Shown: positions 1-10,155, counted from the stretch's first letter. The stretch is 36,690 bases of DNA from Allomuricauda sp. (GCA_028284725.1 JANQRD010000223.1:1-36690), one strand, 5' to 3'. Numbers and translations: made by a program. Notes: a model not told the origin generated them from the sequence alone.

Positions 1-429
1 AAAAAGGTGGAGGAGGATATCGAAAACTTCTCTTTCAATACTTCCGTGTCCACCTTTATGATCTGTGTGAACGAGTTGACAGCTCAAAAATGCAACAGCA
101 AGGCCATTTTGGAACCTTTGGCGATTTTGGTGTCGCCCTATGCGCCCCATATTGCAGAGGAACTTTGGGAGAAGTTGGGTCATGCTGAGTTCATTGCTGA
201 GGCAGCGTTTCCGGTCTTCAATCCAAAATATCTGGTTGAAAGTAGCAAAGAGTACCCAATTTCTTTCAATGGTAAAATGCGCTTCAAGATCGAATTACCG
301 GTCGATATGACCAAGGATGCGATTGAAGAAGCCGTATTGGCCCATGAGAAGACCCAGGCGCAATTGCAGGGACGTACGCCAAAAAAGGTTATTGTGGTAC
401 CGGGTAAGATTGTAAATATTGTGGGGTAA
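1..429 (+). CDS. leuS: Leucyl-tRNA synthetase, C-terminal part (5' end outside window)
   Basis: Frame open from base 1; anticodon-binding/C-terminal motifs 'LVSPYAPHIAEELWEKLG' and 'VVPGKIVNIVG'. Confidence 0.93.
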   Translation, partial: KKVEEDIENFSFNTSVSTFMICVNELTAQKCNSKAILEPLAILVSPYAPHIAEELWEKLGHAEFIAEAAFPVFNPKYLVESSKEYPISFNGKMRFKIELPVDMTKDAIEEAVLAHEKTQAQLQGRTPKKVIVVPGKIVNIVG

Positions 430-526
430 ACCGAATTGCATTAATCGCTTCTTTTTTCCAAGAGGATAATTGCTATATTGTCTAATACTTCAATAAGCTA
501 AGTGTAACCGTATAGTAAGCATTGCT

Positions 527-781
527 ATGGATTTCATGGAAATTATCGGTCTTGTCGCCGCAAGTTTGACGACCAGCGCATTTGTGCCCCAAGTCTACAA
601 GGCACTTAGGGATAAGTCCACCGCAGATATATCACTTACCATGTACATTGTGTTATTGGCAGGCCTTTTGTTGTGGATCATCTATGGCGTTTACTTGAAT
701 AGCTTGGCGATTATTCTGGCCAATGTGATTACGGGAATCCTGGCACTCATCATGCTTATTTTAAAATTAAAACACAAATAA
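527..781 (+). CDS. SemiSWEET-type / PQ-loop small membrane transporter (84 aa)
   Basis: Three hydrophobic helices, 'AFVPQVYKALRDKSTADISLTMY' PQ-loop motif. Confidence 0.85.
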   Translation: MDFMEIIGLVAASLTTSAFVPQVYKALRDKSTADISLTMYIVLLAGLLLWIIYGVYLNSLAIILANVITGILALIMLILKLKHK

Positions 782-966
782 CCCCTAAAAAGATAGGGTT
801 AAAATTATTTTTTAATAAAAATATACAAGTATACCCCATAAATTGAAGGGTAAATTATTGAAAAAGTAGTTTTTTTGACATCATACCCCTACTTTTTATC
901 GATTTTATTTTCTGGTTTGTGCTTTTTATAACAATTTTGAAGTATTAACCATAAAACAATAACAAA

Positions 967-2067
967 ATGATCGTTGGGGTTCCTAAAGAAATCAAGAATA
1001 ATGAAAATCGGGTCGGTATGACACCGGCCGGAGTTTTTGAATTGGTAAAGCAAGACCATACGGTTTATGTGCAATCCAGTGCCGGGGAAGGCAGTGGTTT
1101 TTTCGATAGGGATTACCAGCAGGTGGGGGCAACTGTTTTGAATACCATGGAAGAGGTGTATGCCGCTAGCGATATGATTGTAAAAGTGAAAGAGCCCATA
1201 GCCAAAGAGTATGGCCTGATCAAGGAAGGTCAGATTGTGTTTACCTATTTTCATTTTGCCTCAAGCGAAGCGCTGACCAAAGCCATGATTGACAGTAAAG
1301 CCATTTGTATAGCCTATGAAACTGTGGAAGATGAGGAGGGTACATTACCCCTTCTGACGCCCATGTCGGAGGTAGCTGGTCGTATGGCAATTCAGCAGGG
1401 GGCCAAGTATTTGGAAAAACCTGTGAAGGGAAGAGGGGTTCTGTTGGGCGGAGTTCCTGGTGTTGCTCCTGGTCGTGTTTTGGTCTTGGGTGCTGGAACC
1501 GTGGGCATTCAAGCTGCAAAAATGGCAGCTGGGTTGGGTGCACATGTTACCATTTTGGATGTCAACATGAAACGACTTCGCTATGTGAACGACATTATGC
1601 CCAGCCATGTGGTGACCGAATTTTCAAATGAATTCAACATCAGAAAATATATCAAAACCCATGACTTGATTGTTGGTGGAGTCTTATTGAAGGGGGCTAA
1701 AGCTCCGAATTTGATTACCCGTGATATGCTAAAGGAAATGAGGCCTGGAACCGTAATCGTGGATGTGGCCGTGGATCAGGGGGGCTGTGTGGAGACTACC
1801 AAACCCACAACCCACGAGGACCCAGTATACATCGTGGATGACGTGGTGCACTACTGTGTGGCCAATATGCCAGGCGCTGTGCCCTACACTTCCACCATGG
1901 CCTTGACCAATGTCACATTGCCTTATGTGTTGAAATTGGCGAATAAGGGCTGGAGAAGTGCGTGCAACTTGGACAGAAACTTGGCAAAAGGTCTAAATAT
2001 TGTGGAGGGTGAAGTGGTTTATGAAGAAATTACTGAGGCTTTCAATTGGGAGCCCATATTGGCGTAA
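967..2067 (+). CDS. ald: Alanine dehydrogenase
   Basis: 'MIVGVPKEIKNNENRVGMTPAGV', Rossmann 'VLVLGAGTVGIQAAKMAAGLGA', length 366 aa. Confidence 0.93.
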   Translation: MIVGVPKEIKNNENRVGMTPAGVFELVKQDHTVYVQSSAGEGSGFFDRDYQQVGATVLNTMEEVYAASDMIVKVKEPIAKEYGLIKEGQIVFTYFHFASSEALTKAMIDSKAICIAYETVEDEEGTLPLLTPMSEVAGRMAIQQGAKYLEKPVKGRGVLLGGVPGVAPGRVLVLGAGTVGIQAAKMAAGLGAHVTILDVNMKRLRYVNDIMPSHVVTEFSNEFNIRKYIKTHDLIVGGVLLKGAKAPNLITRDMLKEMRPGTVIVDVAVDQGGCVETTKPTTHEDPVYIVDDVVHYCVANMPGAVPYTSTMALTNVTLPYVLKLANKGWRSACNLDRNLAKGLNIVEGEVVYEEITEAFNWEPILA

Positions 2068-2090
2068 CATACATTTTGTCAGTATAAATG

Positions 2091-2118
2091 CCCCGTCCGT
2101 TCTTGGCGGGGTTTTTGC
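2091..2118 (+). terminator. Rho-independent terminator after ald
   Basis: CCCCG-N11-CGGGG followed by TTTTT. Confidence 0.7.
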
Positions 2119-2158
2119 TTTATAGTTGGTATCTTTATAAGAATTAAAAGCGAAAGTT

Positions 2159-2854
2159 ATGATGACATATTATATATTGATTGGCGCCGTTGCACTGATC
2201 AGCTGGTTGGTGAGCAGCCGATTGAAAAGCAAATTCAAGCATTATTCCAAGGTTCATTTGCGAAATGGGATGAGCGGTGCGGAAATTGCTCAAAAAATGT
2301 TGGACGATCATGGAATTCGGGATGTGAAAGTGATTTCTACACCAGGAATGCTTACAGATCATTACAATCCAAAGAATAAAACCGTGCATTTGAGCCAAGG
2401 GGTCTATGGCCAACGCAATGCCGCTGCTGCAGCTGTTGCCGCCCACGAAGTGGGACATGCTGTACAACATGCTCAGGCGTATGAATGGTTGACCATGCGA
2501 TCCAAATTGGTGCCCGTGGTAAGTGTTACCTCAGGAATGTCAACTTGGATTGTTTTTGGTGGTTTGGCTTTGGGAGCCGCCGCCGGGGTCGGTCTCGGGT
2601 TTTATATTGCCGTAGCGGGATTGGTTATGATGGGGCTCGCCACCTTATTTAGTTTTATCACACTTCCCGTGGAGTACGATGCAAGTAATCGCGCCCTGGC
2701 GTGGTTGAAGCAAAAGAATATGGTGAGTCAACAAGAGTACGCAGGAGCAGAAGATGCGTTAAAATGGGCTGCAAGAACTTATCTAGTGGCCGCTTTGGGC
2801 GCTTTGGCCTCATTAGTATATTGGGCCTTTCAGGTTTTCGGCGGACGGGATTAA
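2159..2854 (+). CDS. Membrane zinc metallopeptidase (YugP-like)
   Basis: HExxH motif 'AAHEVGHAVQHAQ', multiple TM segments. Confidence 0.9.
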   Translation: MMTYYILIGAVALISWLVSSRLKSKFKHYSKVHLRNGMSGAEIAQKMLDDHGIRDVKVISTPGMLTDHYNPKNKTVHLSQGVYGQRNAAAAAVAAHEVGHAVQHAQAYEWLTMRSKLVPVVSVTSGMSTWIVFGGLALGAAAGVGLGFYIAVAGLVMMGLATLFSFITLPVEYDASNRALAWLKQKNMVSQQEYAGAEDALKWAARTYLVAALGALASLVYWAFQVFGGRD

Positions 2855-2876
2855 AGAAATTTTACGGCGACATAAA

Positions 2877-2904
2877 GGCCTGCTCATTGAGCGGGCTTTT
2901 TTAT
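2877..2904. terminator. Intrinsic terminator between convergent genes
   Basis: GCCTGCT-cattg-AGCGGGC (one G-T wobble) followed by TTTTTT on + strand. Confidence 0.6.
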
Positions 2905-3371
2905 ATGGAAATCTGCCGATCGATCTGCTGGTTGAGGGAGATAAAGGTTTCTGTACGGGAGACCCCTTCTATCTGTTGTATTTTTTTGTTCAGTACGATC
3001 ATCAGATGCTCATTGTCCCGACAAAGCACTTTGATCAATATGGACCAATTACCCGTGGTGTAATGGCATTCCAATACTTCCGGAATTTTTTCCAATTCCT
3101 TTACGGCTCTTGGATTTGCCATGGCCTTGTCCAAAAATATCCCTATGTAGGCCATTGTGGTATAGCCCAACACCTTGGGGTTGATAATAAATTTCGATCC
3201 AGCCAGTAATCCCGAGTTTTCCAACTTGCGCAGCCGTTGGTGAATGGCCGCTCCCGAAATGCCGATGTTCCGTGCTATTTCCAAAATAGGCCTTCGGGCA
3301 TCTTCCATGAGATACCTTAGGATTTTTTTATCGATACCGTCAATCTTGACCGAACTGTTAGTCGATTTCAT
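2901..3371 (-). CDS. Lrp/AsnC family transcriptional regulator
   Basis: 'IDKKILRYLMEDARRPILEIARNIGISGAAIHQRLRKLENSGLL' HTH followed by an AsnC-type ligand domain. Confidence 0.93.
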   Translation of the reverse strand: MKSTNSSVKIDGIDKKILRYLMEDARRPILEIARNIGISGAAIHQRLRKLENSGLLAGSKFIINPKVLGYTTMAYIGIFLDKAMANPRAVKELEKIPEVLECHYTTGNWSILIKVLCRDNEHLMIVLNKKIQQIEGVSRTETFISLNQQIDRQISI

Positions 3372-3419
3372 ACAAAAGATTCAAAACTGAAGTTAAAGAT
3401 ACCTAAAAACAATAAAAGT

Positions 3420-4793
3420 TTAATTTGCTATGGTATCAGGGTTGTAACCGAGGTAGGGCACTTCATATTCGTTAAAGATGATGCCATAGGATTTAAGTTC
3501 GGAAAGAATGGGACTATAGACCTCACTTTTAATGGGGATTTGAACCCCTGGAGTGGTAATTTTCCCGTTTAGAATTTGCAAAGTGGCCATGGCAACCGGC
3601 AATCCCACTGTCTTGGACATTGCAGTAAACGTTCGGTTTTCACCCAATACTACCATGTTGGCATCAATTTGTTTCTTTTCTCCATTGATTTCATAGCCAA
3701 ATTTGTGGTACATCACGATCATATCCTTTTCATCGTCTTTCAAGGTCCAACTATCTTCAAGGATGTACTGCAACATTTTTGCGGGAGTGGCATCCTTCAA
3801 TGGTATTTTTTTGGAGTCGTCAAATAGGTTGAGTTCCATAAGTTTTCCCCAACGGATGTCATCCTGATCGATTTTGAGGTAATGACGTAATTTCAACTCA
3901 ACAGAATCCGTGGGGGAGTAGGGCAAAAATAAATTCACAAAATCGCGATAGGACATGCCTTCGGAGTTTTCAATAATATAGCTATCGTCTGTCATCCCTA
4001 GCATCACAAAAACTTGCCAGGCCTTTGAAAATCCAACGCGTCGCATAGTACCCCTATATAAGGTCAGTGCATCCTCCAGCCCATATGCCTCCCGGTATTT
4101 TAATGAATCCCTATTGGGATAAACCTCAAAAGTCCCGTAGCCATCGATTTCCACAAGTTCGGTTCTGCGAAACAGTTTTTGATAGGGAATGTACTTATAA
4201 GTGCCCTCTTGGATAAATTTAGCGGCACCACCCTGGCCGGCAAGCACCACATTTCGAGGATTCCAAGTGAACTTATAGTTCCACAAATTCGTATCGTGGT
4301 CGGGAGCCACAAGTCCGCCTGTGAACGATTCAAAAAGGAGCATTTTTCCACCATTACTGCGAATGCGATCGATCACTTCCATGGCACTCATATGGTCGAT
4401 GCCAGGATCCAGTCCGATTTCGTTCATAAACACAAGACCACTTTTTCGTGCCTCTACATCCAATGCCATGATTTCCTTGCTCACGTATGAGGCAGTGACC
4501 AAGTGTTTTTTAAACTGGATGCAGTCCTCGGCTATTTTGATGTGCAATCTAGGAGGCAACATGGAAACCACAATGGATGCTGAAGCTATCGCTTTTTGCC
4601 GTTCCTTATCCTTAAAAATGTCCAGACCAAAAACACTACAATTCGGATGGGAGGAAAATTCTTGTGGAATATTTTCGGGATGAAGGTCACCTATTCGTAA
4701 ATGAAGGTCTTCTTCCCCTGATTTTTTAAGAAAGTAATCCAGAAGGTAAGCTGTAGATTTTCCTGCGCCGAGAACCAAAATCGTGCGGGCCAT
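3420..4793 (-). CDS. Saccharopine dehydrogenase family protein
   Basis: 'ILVLGAGKSTAYLLDYFLKKSG', 'NEIGLDPGIDHMSAM', 457 aa. Confidence 0.9.
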   Translation of the reverse strand: MARTILVLGAGKSTAYLLDYFLKKSGEEDLHLRIGDLHPENIPQEFSSHPNCSVFGLDIFKDKERQKAIASASIVVSMLPPRLHIKIAEDCIQFKKHLVTASYVSKEIMALDVEARKSGLVFMNEIGLDPGIDHMSAMEVIDRIRSNGGKMLLFESFTGGLVAPDHDTNLWNYKFTWNPRNVVLAGQGGAAKFIQEGTYKYIPYQKLFRRTELVEIDGYGTFEVYPNRDSLKYREAYGLEDALTLYRGTMRRVGFSKAWQVFVMLGMTDDSYIIENSEGMSYRDFVNLFLPYSPTDSVELKLRHYLKIDQDDIRWGKLMELNLFDDSKKIPLKDATPAKMLQYILEDSWTLKDDEKDMIVMYHKFGYEINGEKKQIDANMVVLGENRTFTAMSKTVGLPVAMATLQILNGKITTPGVQIPIKSEVYSPILSELKSYGIIFNEYEVPYLGYNPDTIAN

Positions 4794-4872
4794 AGGTTTT
4801 CTTTACTTTTGATTAAAACGGGTACTAAGGTATCAAATTGTTATATTCCTAAAAAAATACTCTTTTCAAGTT

Positions 4873-5265
4873 ATGAACAAAACAATTTTGGTGACAGGAG
4901 CTGTATTTGGACTGTTGGCGATTCTTTTCGGTGCTTTCGGAGCCCACGGTCTGGAAAAATTGGTGGATGCCGACGCCGTGGAAACTTTCGAAACTGGGAT
5001 ACGCTATCAAATGTACCATGCACTATTTTTATTGGTATTGGGAATTTGGGATGGTTTAAGCAATAAACAGAAAAGGATAATTTTTTGGTTGGTCACCTTC
5101 GGTGTACTCTTGTTTTCATTTTCCATCTATTTACTTGCTCTTGATAGTTTGATGGCCATAAACGTTAAAAGAATTGGATTTTTAACCCCAATTGGGGGAA
5201 TTTTTTTGGTTTTTGGATGGTTTCTGTTCGGTTTTTACGTTTTGACTAAAAAATCAAATAAATAA
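4873..5265 (+). CDS. DUF423 family membrane protein
   Basis: 'GAFGAHGLEKLVD...FETGIRYQMYHALFLL' typical of DUF423. Confidence 0.88.
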   Translation: MNKTILVTGAVFGLLAILFGAFGAHGLEKLVDADAVETFETGIRYQMYHALFLLVLGIWDGLSNKQKRIIFWLVTFGVLLFSFSIYLLALDSLMAINVKRIGFLTPIGGIFLVFGWFLFGFYVLTKKSNK

Positions 5266-5298
5266 ACCAATTTGAGGGTGGTACTTGTACTAATTTTC

Positions 5299-5306
5299 TA
5301 GTTTTG
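5299..5306 (+). promoter_or_regulatory. Putative Bacteroidetes -7 element of pckA (TAGTTTTG)
   Basis: Exact TAnnTTTG match 22 bp upstream of pckA ATG. Confidence 0.5.
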
Positions 5307-5328
5307 CACCAACGTTAAAAACATTTAA

Positions 5329-6945
5329 ATGAGCACGTTTATCCCGACTACGAAAACGATTTCGTTACAACAACATGGAATTAACCATGATCGGATTCAT
5401 TATCAACTTTCGTCTGACGAACTACATGCCAAAACCATTGAGAAGAAGATGGGAAAAGAGGCTTCGTCCGGAGCACTGGCCGTAAACACGGGTGAGTTTA
5501 CCGGAAGATCACCCATGGACCGTTTTATTGTGAAGGATGACATCACCAAGGATAGGATTTGGTGGGGTAATATCAACATCCCCTTTGAGCGTGAGGATTT
5601 CAACAAGCTTTACGACAAAGTCATCGCTTATCTTAATGAAAAGGAACTTTTTGTCAGGGATTGTTATGCTTGTGCAGATCCAGCGTACAAACTCAATATT
5701 AGGGTCATAAATGAGTACCCGTGGTCGAATATGTTTGCCCACAATATGTTTTTAAGACCTACTGAGGAGGAATTGGTGAATTTTGATCCAGAATGGACGG
5801 TAATCAACGCACCTGGATTCAAGGCGGATGCAAAGGTAGATGGTACTCGGCAGCATAATTTTGCCATTCTCAACTTTTCGAAGAAGATAGCGTTAATTGG
5901 CGGAACCGGGTATACAGGTGAAATCAAAAAAGGAATTTTTTCCTCACTGAATTTTGTCCTGCCTGTCTTTAAAAATACACTGCCGATGCACTGTTCGGCC
6001 AATGTTGGTGAAAAAGGTGATACCGCATTGTTCTTTGGACTTTCAGGAACTGGAAAAACCACATTGTCGACAGATCCCCAGCGCAAATTGGTCGGGGATG
6101 ATGAGCACGGATGGACAGCGGACAACACTGTTTTCAATTTTGAAGGCGGTTGTTACGCCAAGGTCATCGATCTTTCCAAAGAAAACGAACCTGAAATCTA
6201 TGGCGCCATCAAAAAGGGGGCAATTTTGGAAAATGTTATCTTGGACGATCAAGGTGCGGTAGATTTTGGTGATACCACAATAACCCAAAATACTCGAGTA
6301 AGCTATCCCATTCACCATATTGAAAATATCCAACATCCGTCCATAGGAGAGAATGTGAAGAACATTTTCTTCCTTACAGCGGATGCTTTTGGGGTGCTGC
6401 CTCCCATTTCAAAATTAACTCCAGCCCAGGCCGCGTATCATTTCATTTCAGGTTATACCGCCAAGGTAGCTGGAACTGAAGCAGGTGTCGTGGAGCCCCA
6501 ACCATCTTTTTCAGCTTGTTTTGGAGCACCTTTTATGCCGTTGCACCCAACGGTTTATGCGGAAATGTTGAGTAAGAAGATGCAGGAGTCCGGTGTAGAT
6601 GTTTGGTTAATCAATACAGGATGGACTGGCGGACCGTATGGCGTTGGTACGCGAATGAAATTGAAATATACCAGGGCTATGATCAGTGCAGCGTTGAGCG
6701 GGGAACTGGGGTTGTACAATTACGACAAATACCACATCCATTCCGTTTTTGGAGTGGCCCAACCCAGGGAATGTCCTGGAGTGCCCACTAGTGTATTGAG
6801 TCCGAGAGTGACTTGGAACAATGATGAGGCTTACTACAAAACAGCCTTTAAGTTGACCAATGCGTTTCGGGAAAACTTTAAAAAGTATGAGGCCTATGCC
6901 AGCGAGGAAATCCGAAGGGGAGGTCCGCAGCGATATGCTTTCTAA
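5329..6945 (+). CDS. pckA: Phosphoenolpyruvate carboxykinase (ATP)
   Basis: 'FFGLSGTGKTTLSTDPQRKLVGDDEHGW' kinase-1a/P-loop; 'NTGWTGGPYGVGTRMKLKYTRAMI'. Confidence 0.97.
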   Translation: MSTFIPTTKTISLQQHGINHDRIHYQLSSDELHAKTIEKKMGKEASSGALAVNTGEFTGRSPMDRFIVKDDITKDRIWWGNINIPFEREDFNKLYDKVIAYLNEKELFVRDCYACADPAYKLNIRVINEYPWSNMFAHNMFLRPTEEELVNFDPEWTVINAPGFKADAKVDGTRQHNFAILNFSKKIALIGGTGYTGEIKKGIFSSLNFVLPVFKNTLPMHCSANVGEKGDTALFFGLSGTGKTTLSTDPQRKLVGDDEHGWTADNTVFNFEGGCYAKVIDLSKENEPEIYGAIKKGAILENVILDDQGAVDFGDTTITQNTRVSYPIHHIENIQHPSIGENVKNIFFLTADAFGVLPPISKLTPAQAAYHFISGYTAKVAGTEAGVVEPQPSFSACFGAPFMPLHPTVYAEMLSKKMQESGVDVWLINTGWTGGPYGVGTRMKLKYTRAMISAALSGELGLYNYDKYHIHSVFGVAQPRECPGVPTSVLSPRVTWNNDEAYYKTAFKLTNAFRENFKKYEAYASEEIRRGGPQRYAF

Positions 6946-6950
6946 AATAA

Positions 6951-6982
6951 AAAGGCCCGATTTAAAATCGGGCCTTTTTTTA
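6951..6982. terminator. Bidirectional intrinsic terminator between pckA and hemD
   Basis: AAAGGCCCGATTTaaAATCGGGCCTTTTTTT. Confidence 0.85.
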
Positions 6983-6999
6983 TATATTTCGGTAAAACC

Positions 7000-7743
7000 T
7001 TATTTGTTCACACTGGTGATGTACTTCTGTAGCGCCATGGTCATCGACGGCGTTTCAGGAGTAGGGGCTTGAATATCGATACGAAGTCCGGCATCGGTAG
7101 CAGCCTTAACCGTACTGTTACCAAATACCGCAATTCGGGTGTCGTTTTGCTCAAAGTCGGGAAAATTCTTTAGCAAGGATTCAATTCCCGATGGGCTGAA
7201 GAAAACCAAAACATCGTAGTATACATTTCGTAAATCGGATAGATCACTGATTACCGTCTTGTAAAAGATGCCTCTCGTCCAATCCACGCCGAGCTCATCG
7301 AGAGCTTGTGGAACGGCTGCCTTAAGGGTATCTGAAGATGGGAGAAGGAATTTTTCGTCCTTGTATTTTTTGATAAGCGGAACCAATTCATTAAAAGTTC
7401 GCTTGCCGACATAAATTTTTCGCTTTCTGTACACTACATATTTTTGTAGATAGTAGGCTACCGCCTCAGATTGACAAAAATATTTCATGGTGTCCGGAAC
7501 TTTGAATCGCATTTCTTCAGCAATTCTAAAGAAGTGGTCTACAGAGTTTCTGCTGGTTAGAACAATGGCCGTAAAATTGTTCAAATCAATTTTTTGTTGC
7601 CTTACACTTTTGGCTTGTACTCCCTCTACGTGAATGAAAGGTCTAAAATCTACCTTTACTTTCTCTTTTTCAATCAATCGTGAATAAGGGGAATTTTCGA
7701 TTTTGGGTTCAGGTTGGGAAACCAAAATTGTCTTTACTTTCAT
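7000..7743 (-). CDS. hemD: Uroporphyrinogen-III synthase
   Basis: 'AIVLTSRNSVDHFF', 'VLVFFSPSGIESLLKNFPDF', 'IAVFGNSTVKAATDAGLRIDIQAPTPETPSMTMAL'. Confidence 0.9.
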   Translation of the reverse strand: MKVKTILVSQPEPKIENSPYSRLIEKEKVKVDFRPFIHVEGVQAKSVRQQKIDLNNFTAIVLTSRNSVDHFFRIAEEMRFKVPDTMKYFCQSEAVAYYLQKYVVYRKRKIYVGKRTFNELVPLIKKYKDEKFLLPSSDTLKAAVPQALDELGVDWTRGIFYKTVISDLSDLRNVYYDVLVFFSPSGIESLLKNFPDFEQNDTRIAVFGNSTVKAATDAGLRIDIQAPTPETPSMTMALQKYITSVNK

Positions 7744-7749
7744 AAGCTT

Positions 7750-8409
7750 TCAATCTTTTAGATAGGTTCCAACTATCACTAGGGGTGCAATTTCGAGTGC
7801 GCAAAGGTACAAAATAAAATAGAAAAAATAGGGGATTATGGCTTTTTGATGGTTCTTCAACAGCTTTGCCAGTCCAATGGCATTAATGAAAACAATTAAG
7901 ATAAACGCCGTATAAAACACAATTTTAGCATCCTTCGCGATGTAAACCAGAATTACATTGCTCACAAACATTACCAGACTGCTATGGTTGAAGTAGGATA
8001 ATTTGGAGAACAATACTTCAGAAATCAGCTCTTGAGTGTTAAAAACAAATCCCTTGGTGAACTGTAGCAGAAGTTTAACCAATTGGAAAAGTATTACACC
8101 TATCAAAATGATTACAAATGGCGTAAGAATAAAATTTTCCAATGTATTTGCGAAAAAAGTCTTTTGGATGAGAAAAAGGAAGAGGGATAGATTGATAAGC
8201 TGGAACAATGTCAGTAAGATATGAAACCAATTCAGGAGACGTCCTTTTTTATTGTAGAGCACGACATACTTATTGTTGAAGGGCAGGATGATAAAATTGA
8301 GAAACCTACTTTGGAACAAATATTTTCCCAAGGCAAGTACCACCAGACTGACAAAGAGCAGTATGGTAATCCAATCGAGGGAATCAACTGTTTTATAAAC
8401 TGGGTTCAT
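7750..8409 (-). CDS. DUF4271-type integral membrane protein
   Basis: Multi-TM protein directly upstream of hemD, a recurrent Bacteroidetes arrangement. Confidence 0.75.
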   Translation of the reverse strand: MNPVYKTVDSLDWITILLFVSLVVLALGKYLFQSRFLNFIILPFNNKYVVLYNKKGRLLNWFHILLTLFQLINLSLFLFLIQKTFFANTLENFILTPFVIILIGVILFQLVKLLLQFTKGFVFNTQELISEVLFSKLSYFNHSSLVMFVSNVILVYIAKDAKIVFYTAFILIVFINAIGLAKLLKNHQKAIIPYFFYFILYLCALEIAPLVIVGTYLKD

Positions 8410-10064
8410 TCTTCAATTTTTATCGGCTTTCCGTTGAGTCCTGGCAACAATCCATTTTCGGAAATTCCAATTCTGAAATAATACGGGTTCTCCATTTTTG
8501 ATGTTGGTAATTGAAAGGAATAAAACAAAGTATCCTTGGATTTCAAAATTGCCTTCTCGCCCAAATCATCCTGGACCTTTAACGGCAACATTTGCTTTAC
8601 TTGCTTGTGCTTGTTTGAAAATGAGACCGTATATTTTAATTGTTCAGAAGGAATGTCAAAAGGATAGGGATTGTAGACCTTCAGTTTGTAATCACTGGAG
8701 TCTTTTAATTTTTCAACGATGCATTGCAATTGTCGATAGGGCTGAAAGCCATCGATGAAAATCCCAAAGAAGACAGTTCCATCAAGATGTGCATAACTAA
8801 TGTCCCCACTTTTTCTGTATTTGGAAACATAGAGTATCTTTTTGTTTCTTATCCGCTCCTCAGAACCGTCAATAGTGTATTGATTCTTTCGGTACATAAA
8901 GTTATTCAATGAAAAAGTGGGCTTGCCCGAGTAGTATTCATACATAGGTGCACGTCGATATGAATTTTCGAAAACAATTGGGAGATCACCTGCTTTCGAA
9001 TTCAAAGTCGAAACCCATTCCTTATTCCCATGTGTCTCAAAATGCAAAGGCAGGAGAGGTTGATAAATCAACCAAACACGAGCATATATCAAAATTAATA
9101 AGCTTACAATGCCAATACGATATACCCATTTTCTCGTGTTGGAGTGTTCCAACAGATAATTAAAGGTGATGACCGCCATAGGAATGGAAATTATAATGAT
9201 CCATTGCGTTTGTACCCTGCGATTAAAACTGGATATAAAAAAGAAAATGAGAACACCATAGGTTAGGTACAAAAGTGCTTTGGTAAATTTATCGGTAGCC
9301 TTGGTCTTGATCAACGACAAATAGACCCAATAAAAGAGCAGACCAAAAATGGCAATCAGGTTTACAAAATACCCCAGTGTAAATTTTTCAAACGAATAGG
9401 GTTGATTGGGGCGCTCGGACAAATGATATTTTATGGAGATAAAGTCGTTTTGATAGAGCCATAAAAAATGGGGGAAATAACACGCAAGTGCAATGAGGAC
9501 AGCCACCCAAGCCTTTCCATTTTTAATCAATTTGATGTTGGAAAGGAAAACAAACAGAATCACCAGAACTGCGTGGTACTTGCTGTACATCAATGCAGCC
9601 ATGACCACTCCTAAAGCAATCGATATCCCAATCGTGGGATTTTTCAAAAATCGTTTGTACAGCAACAAAAACAGAGCAGTAAAAAACAACAAAGGAGTAT
9701 CGGGCAGGGTAAAGAATCCGTAGGCATTCATTAGCGTCATGGAAAACACCAAAAGAAAAAAGTGCACCACATAGTCCTTCTTTTTCGGATTGTCTATGAG
9801 TAGCCAAAGCAATATATATGTTCCAATAGATAACACGCAGCTCATGAATCGGACTCCCAACTCACCATCAAAAAGAAAGCTGCTGAGCTTGATCAAAAAT
9901 GCCACCATGGGCGGATGATCAAAATATCCCCAGTCCAAGTTTTGGGCATAGTACCAATAGTAGGCCTCATCGTAAATAAGCTCCGTGAAATAACTCTGAA
10001 GAAGATTGAGAACAAAAAGAAAGGCCAACAGGACAAGAAAAAGCCTGGGAAACTTTTGGGTCAT
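8406..10064 (-). CDS. Glycosyltransferase family 39 / ArnT-like membrane glycosyltransferase
   Basis: 'ELIYDEAYYWYYAQNLDWGYFDHPPMVAFLIKL' plus many TM helices; start moved to the internal Met (MTQKFPRL) because a TAnnTTTG element lies between the two candidate starts. Confidence 0.88.
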   Translation of the reverse strand: MTQKFPRLFLVLLAFLFVLNLLQSYFTELIYDEAYYWYYAQNLDWGYFDHPPMVAFLIKLSSFLFDGELGVRFMSCVLSIGTYILLWLLIDNPKKKDYVVHFFLLVFSMTLMNAYGFFTLPDTPLLFFTALFLLLYKRFLKNPTIGISIALGVVMAALMYSKYHAVLVILFVFLSNIKLIKNGKAWVAVLIALACYFPHFLWLYQNDFISIKYHLSERPNQPYSFEKFTLGYFVNLIAIFGLLFYWVYLSLIKTKATDKFTKALLYLTYGVLIFFFISSFNRRVQTQWIIIISIPMAVITFNYLLEHSNTRKWVYRIGIVSLLILIYARVWLIYQPLLPLHFETHGNKEWVSTLNSKAGDLPIVFENSYRRAPMYEYYSGKPTFSLNNFMYRKNQYTIDGSEERIRNKKILYVSKYRKSGDISYAHLDGTVFFGIFIDGFQPYRQLQCIVEKLKDSSDYKLKVYNPYPFDIPSEQLKYTVSFSNKHKQVKQMLPLKVQDDLGEKAILKSKDTLFYSFQLPTSKMENPYYFRIGISENGLLPGLNGKPIKIEE

Positions 10065-10084
10065 TAACTGAAGTTTAAGCGCCT

Positions 10085-10092
10085 CAAAGTTA
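10085..10092 (-). promoter_or_regulatory. Putative -7 element for the GT39 operon (TAACTTTG on - strand)
   Basis: Exact TAnnTTTG match. Confidence 0.4.
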
Positions 10093-10155
10093 CAAATATT
10101 GCACAAGTCAGATTAGGAATGTGGAAAGCACTTACAGCCGCAAACCAGAAAACCT

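Noticed and set aside
889-1608. Antisense ORFs over ald (121, 100 and 87 aa)
   Set aside because: Lie opposite a strongly recognised ald gene; compositionally biased peptides with no motifs.
5403-6336. Antisense ORFs over pckA (up to 157 aa)
   Set aside because: Shadow frames of a highly conserved enzyme with no independent signals.
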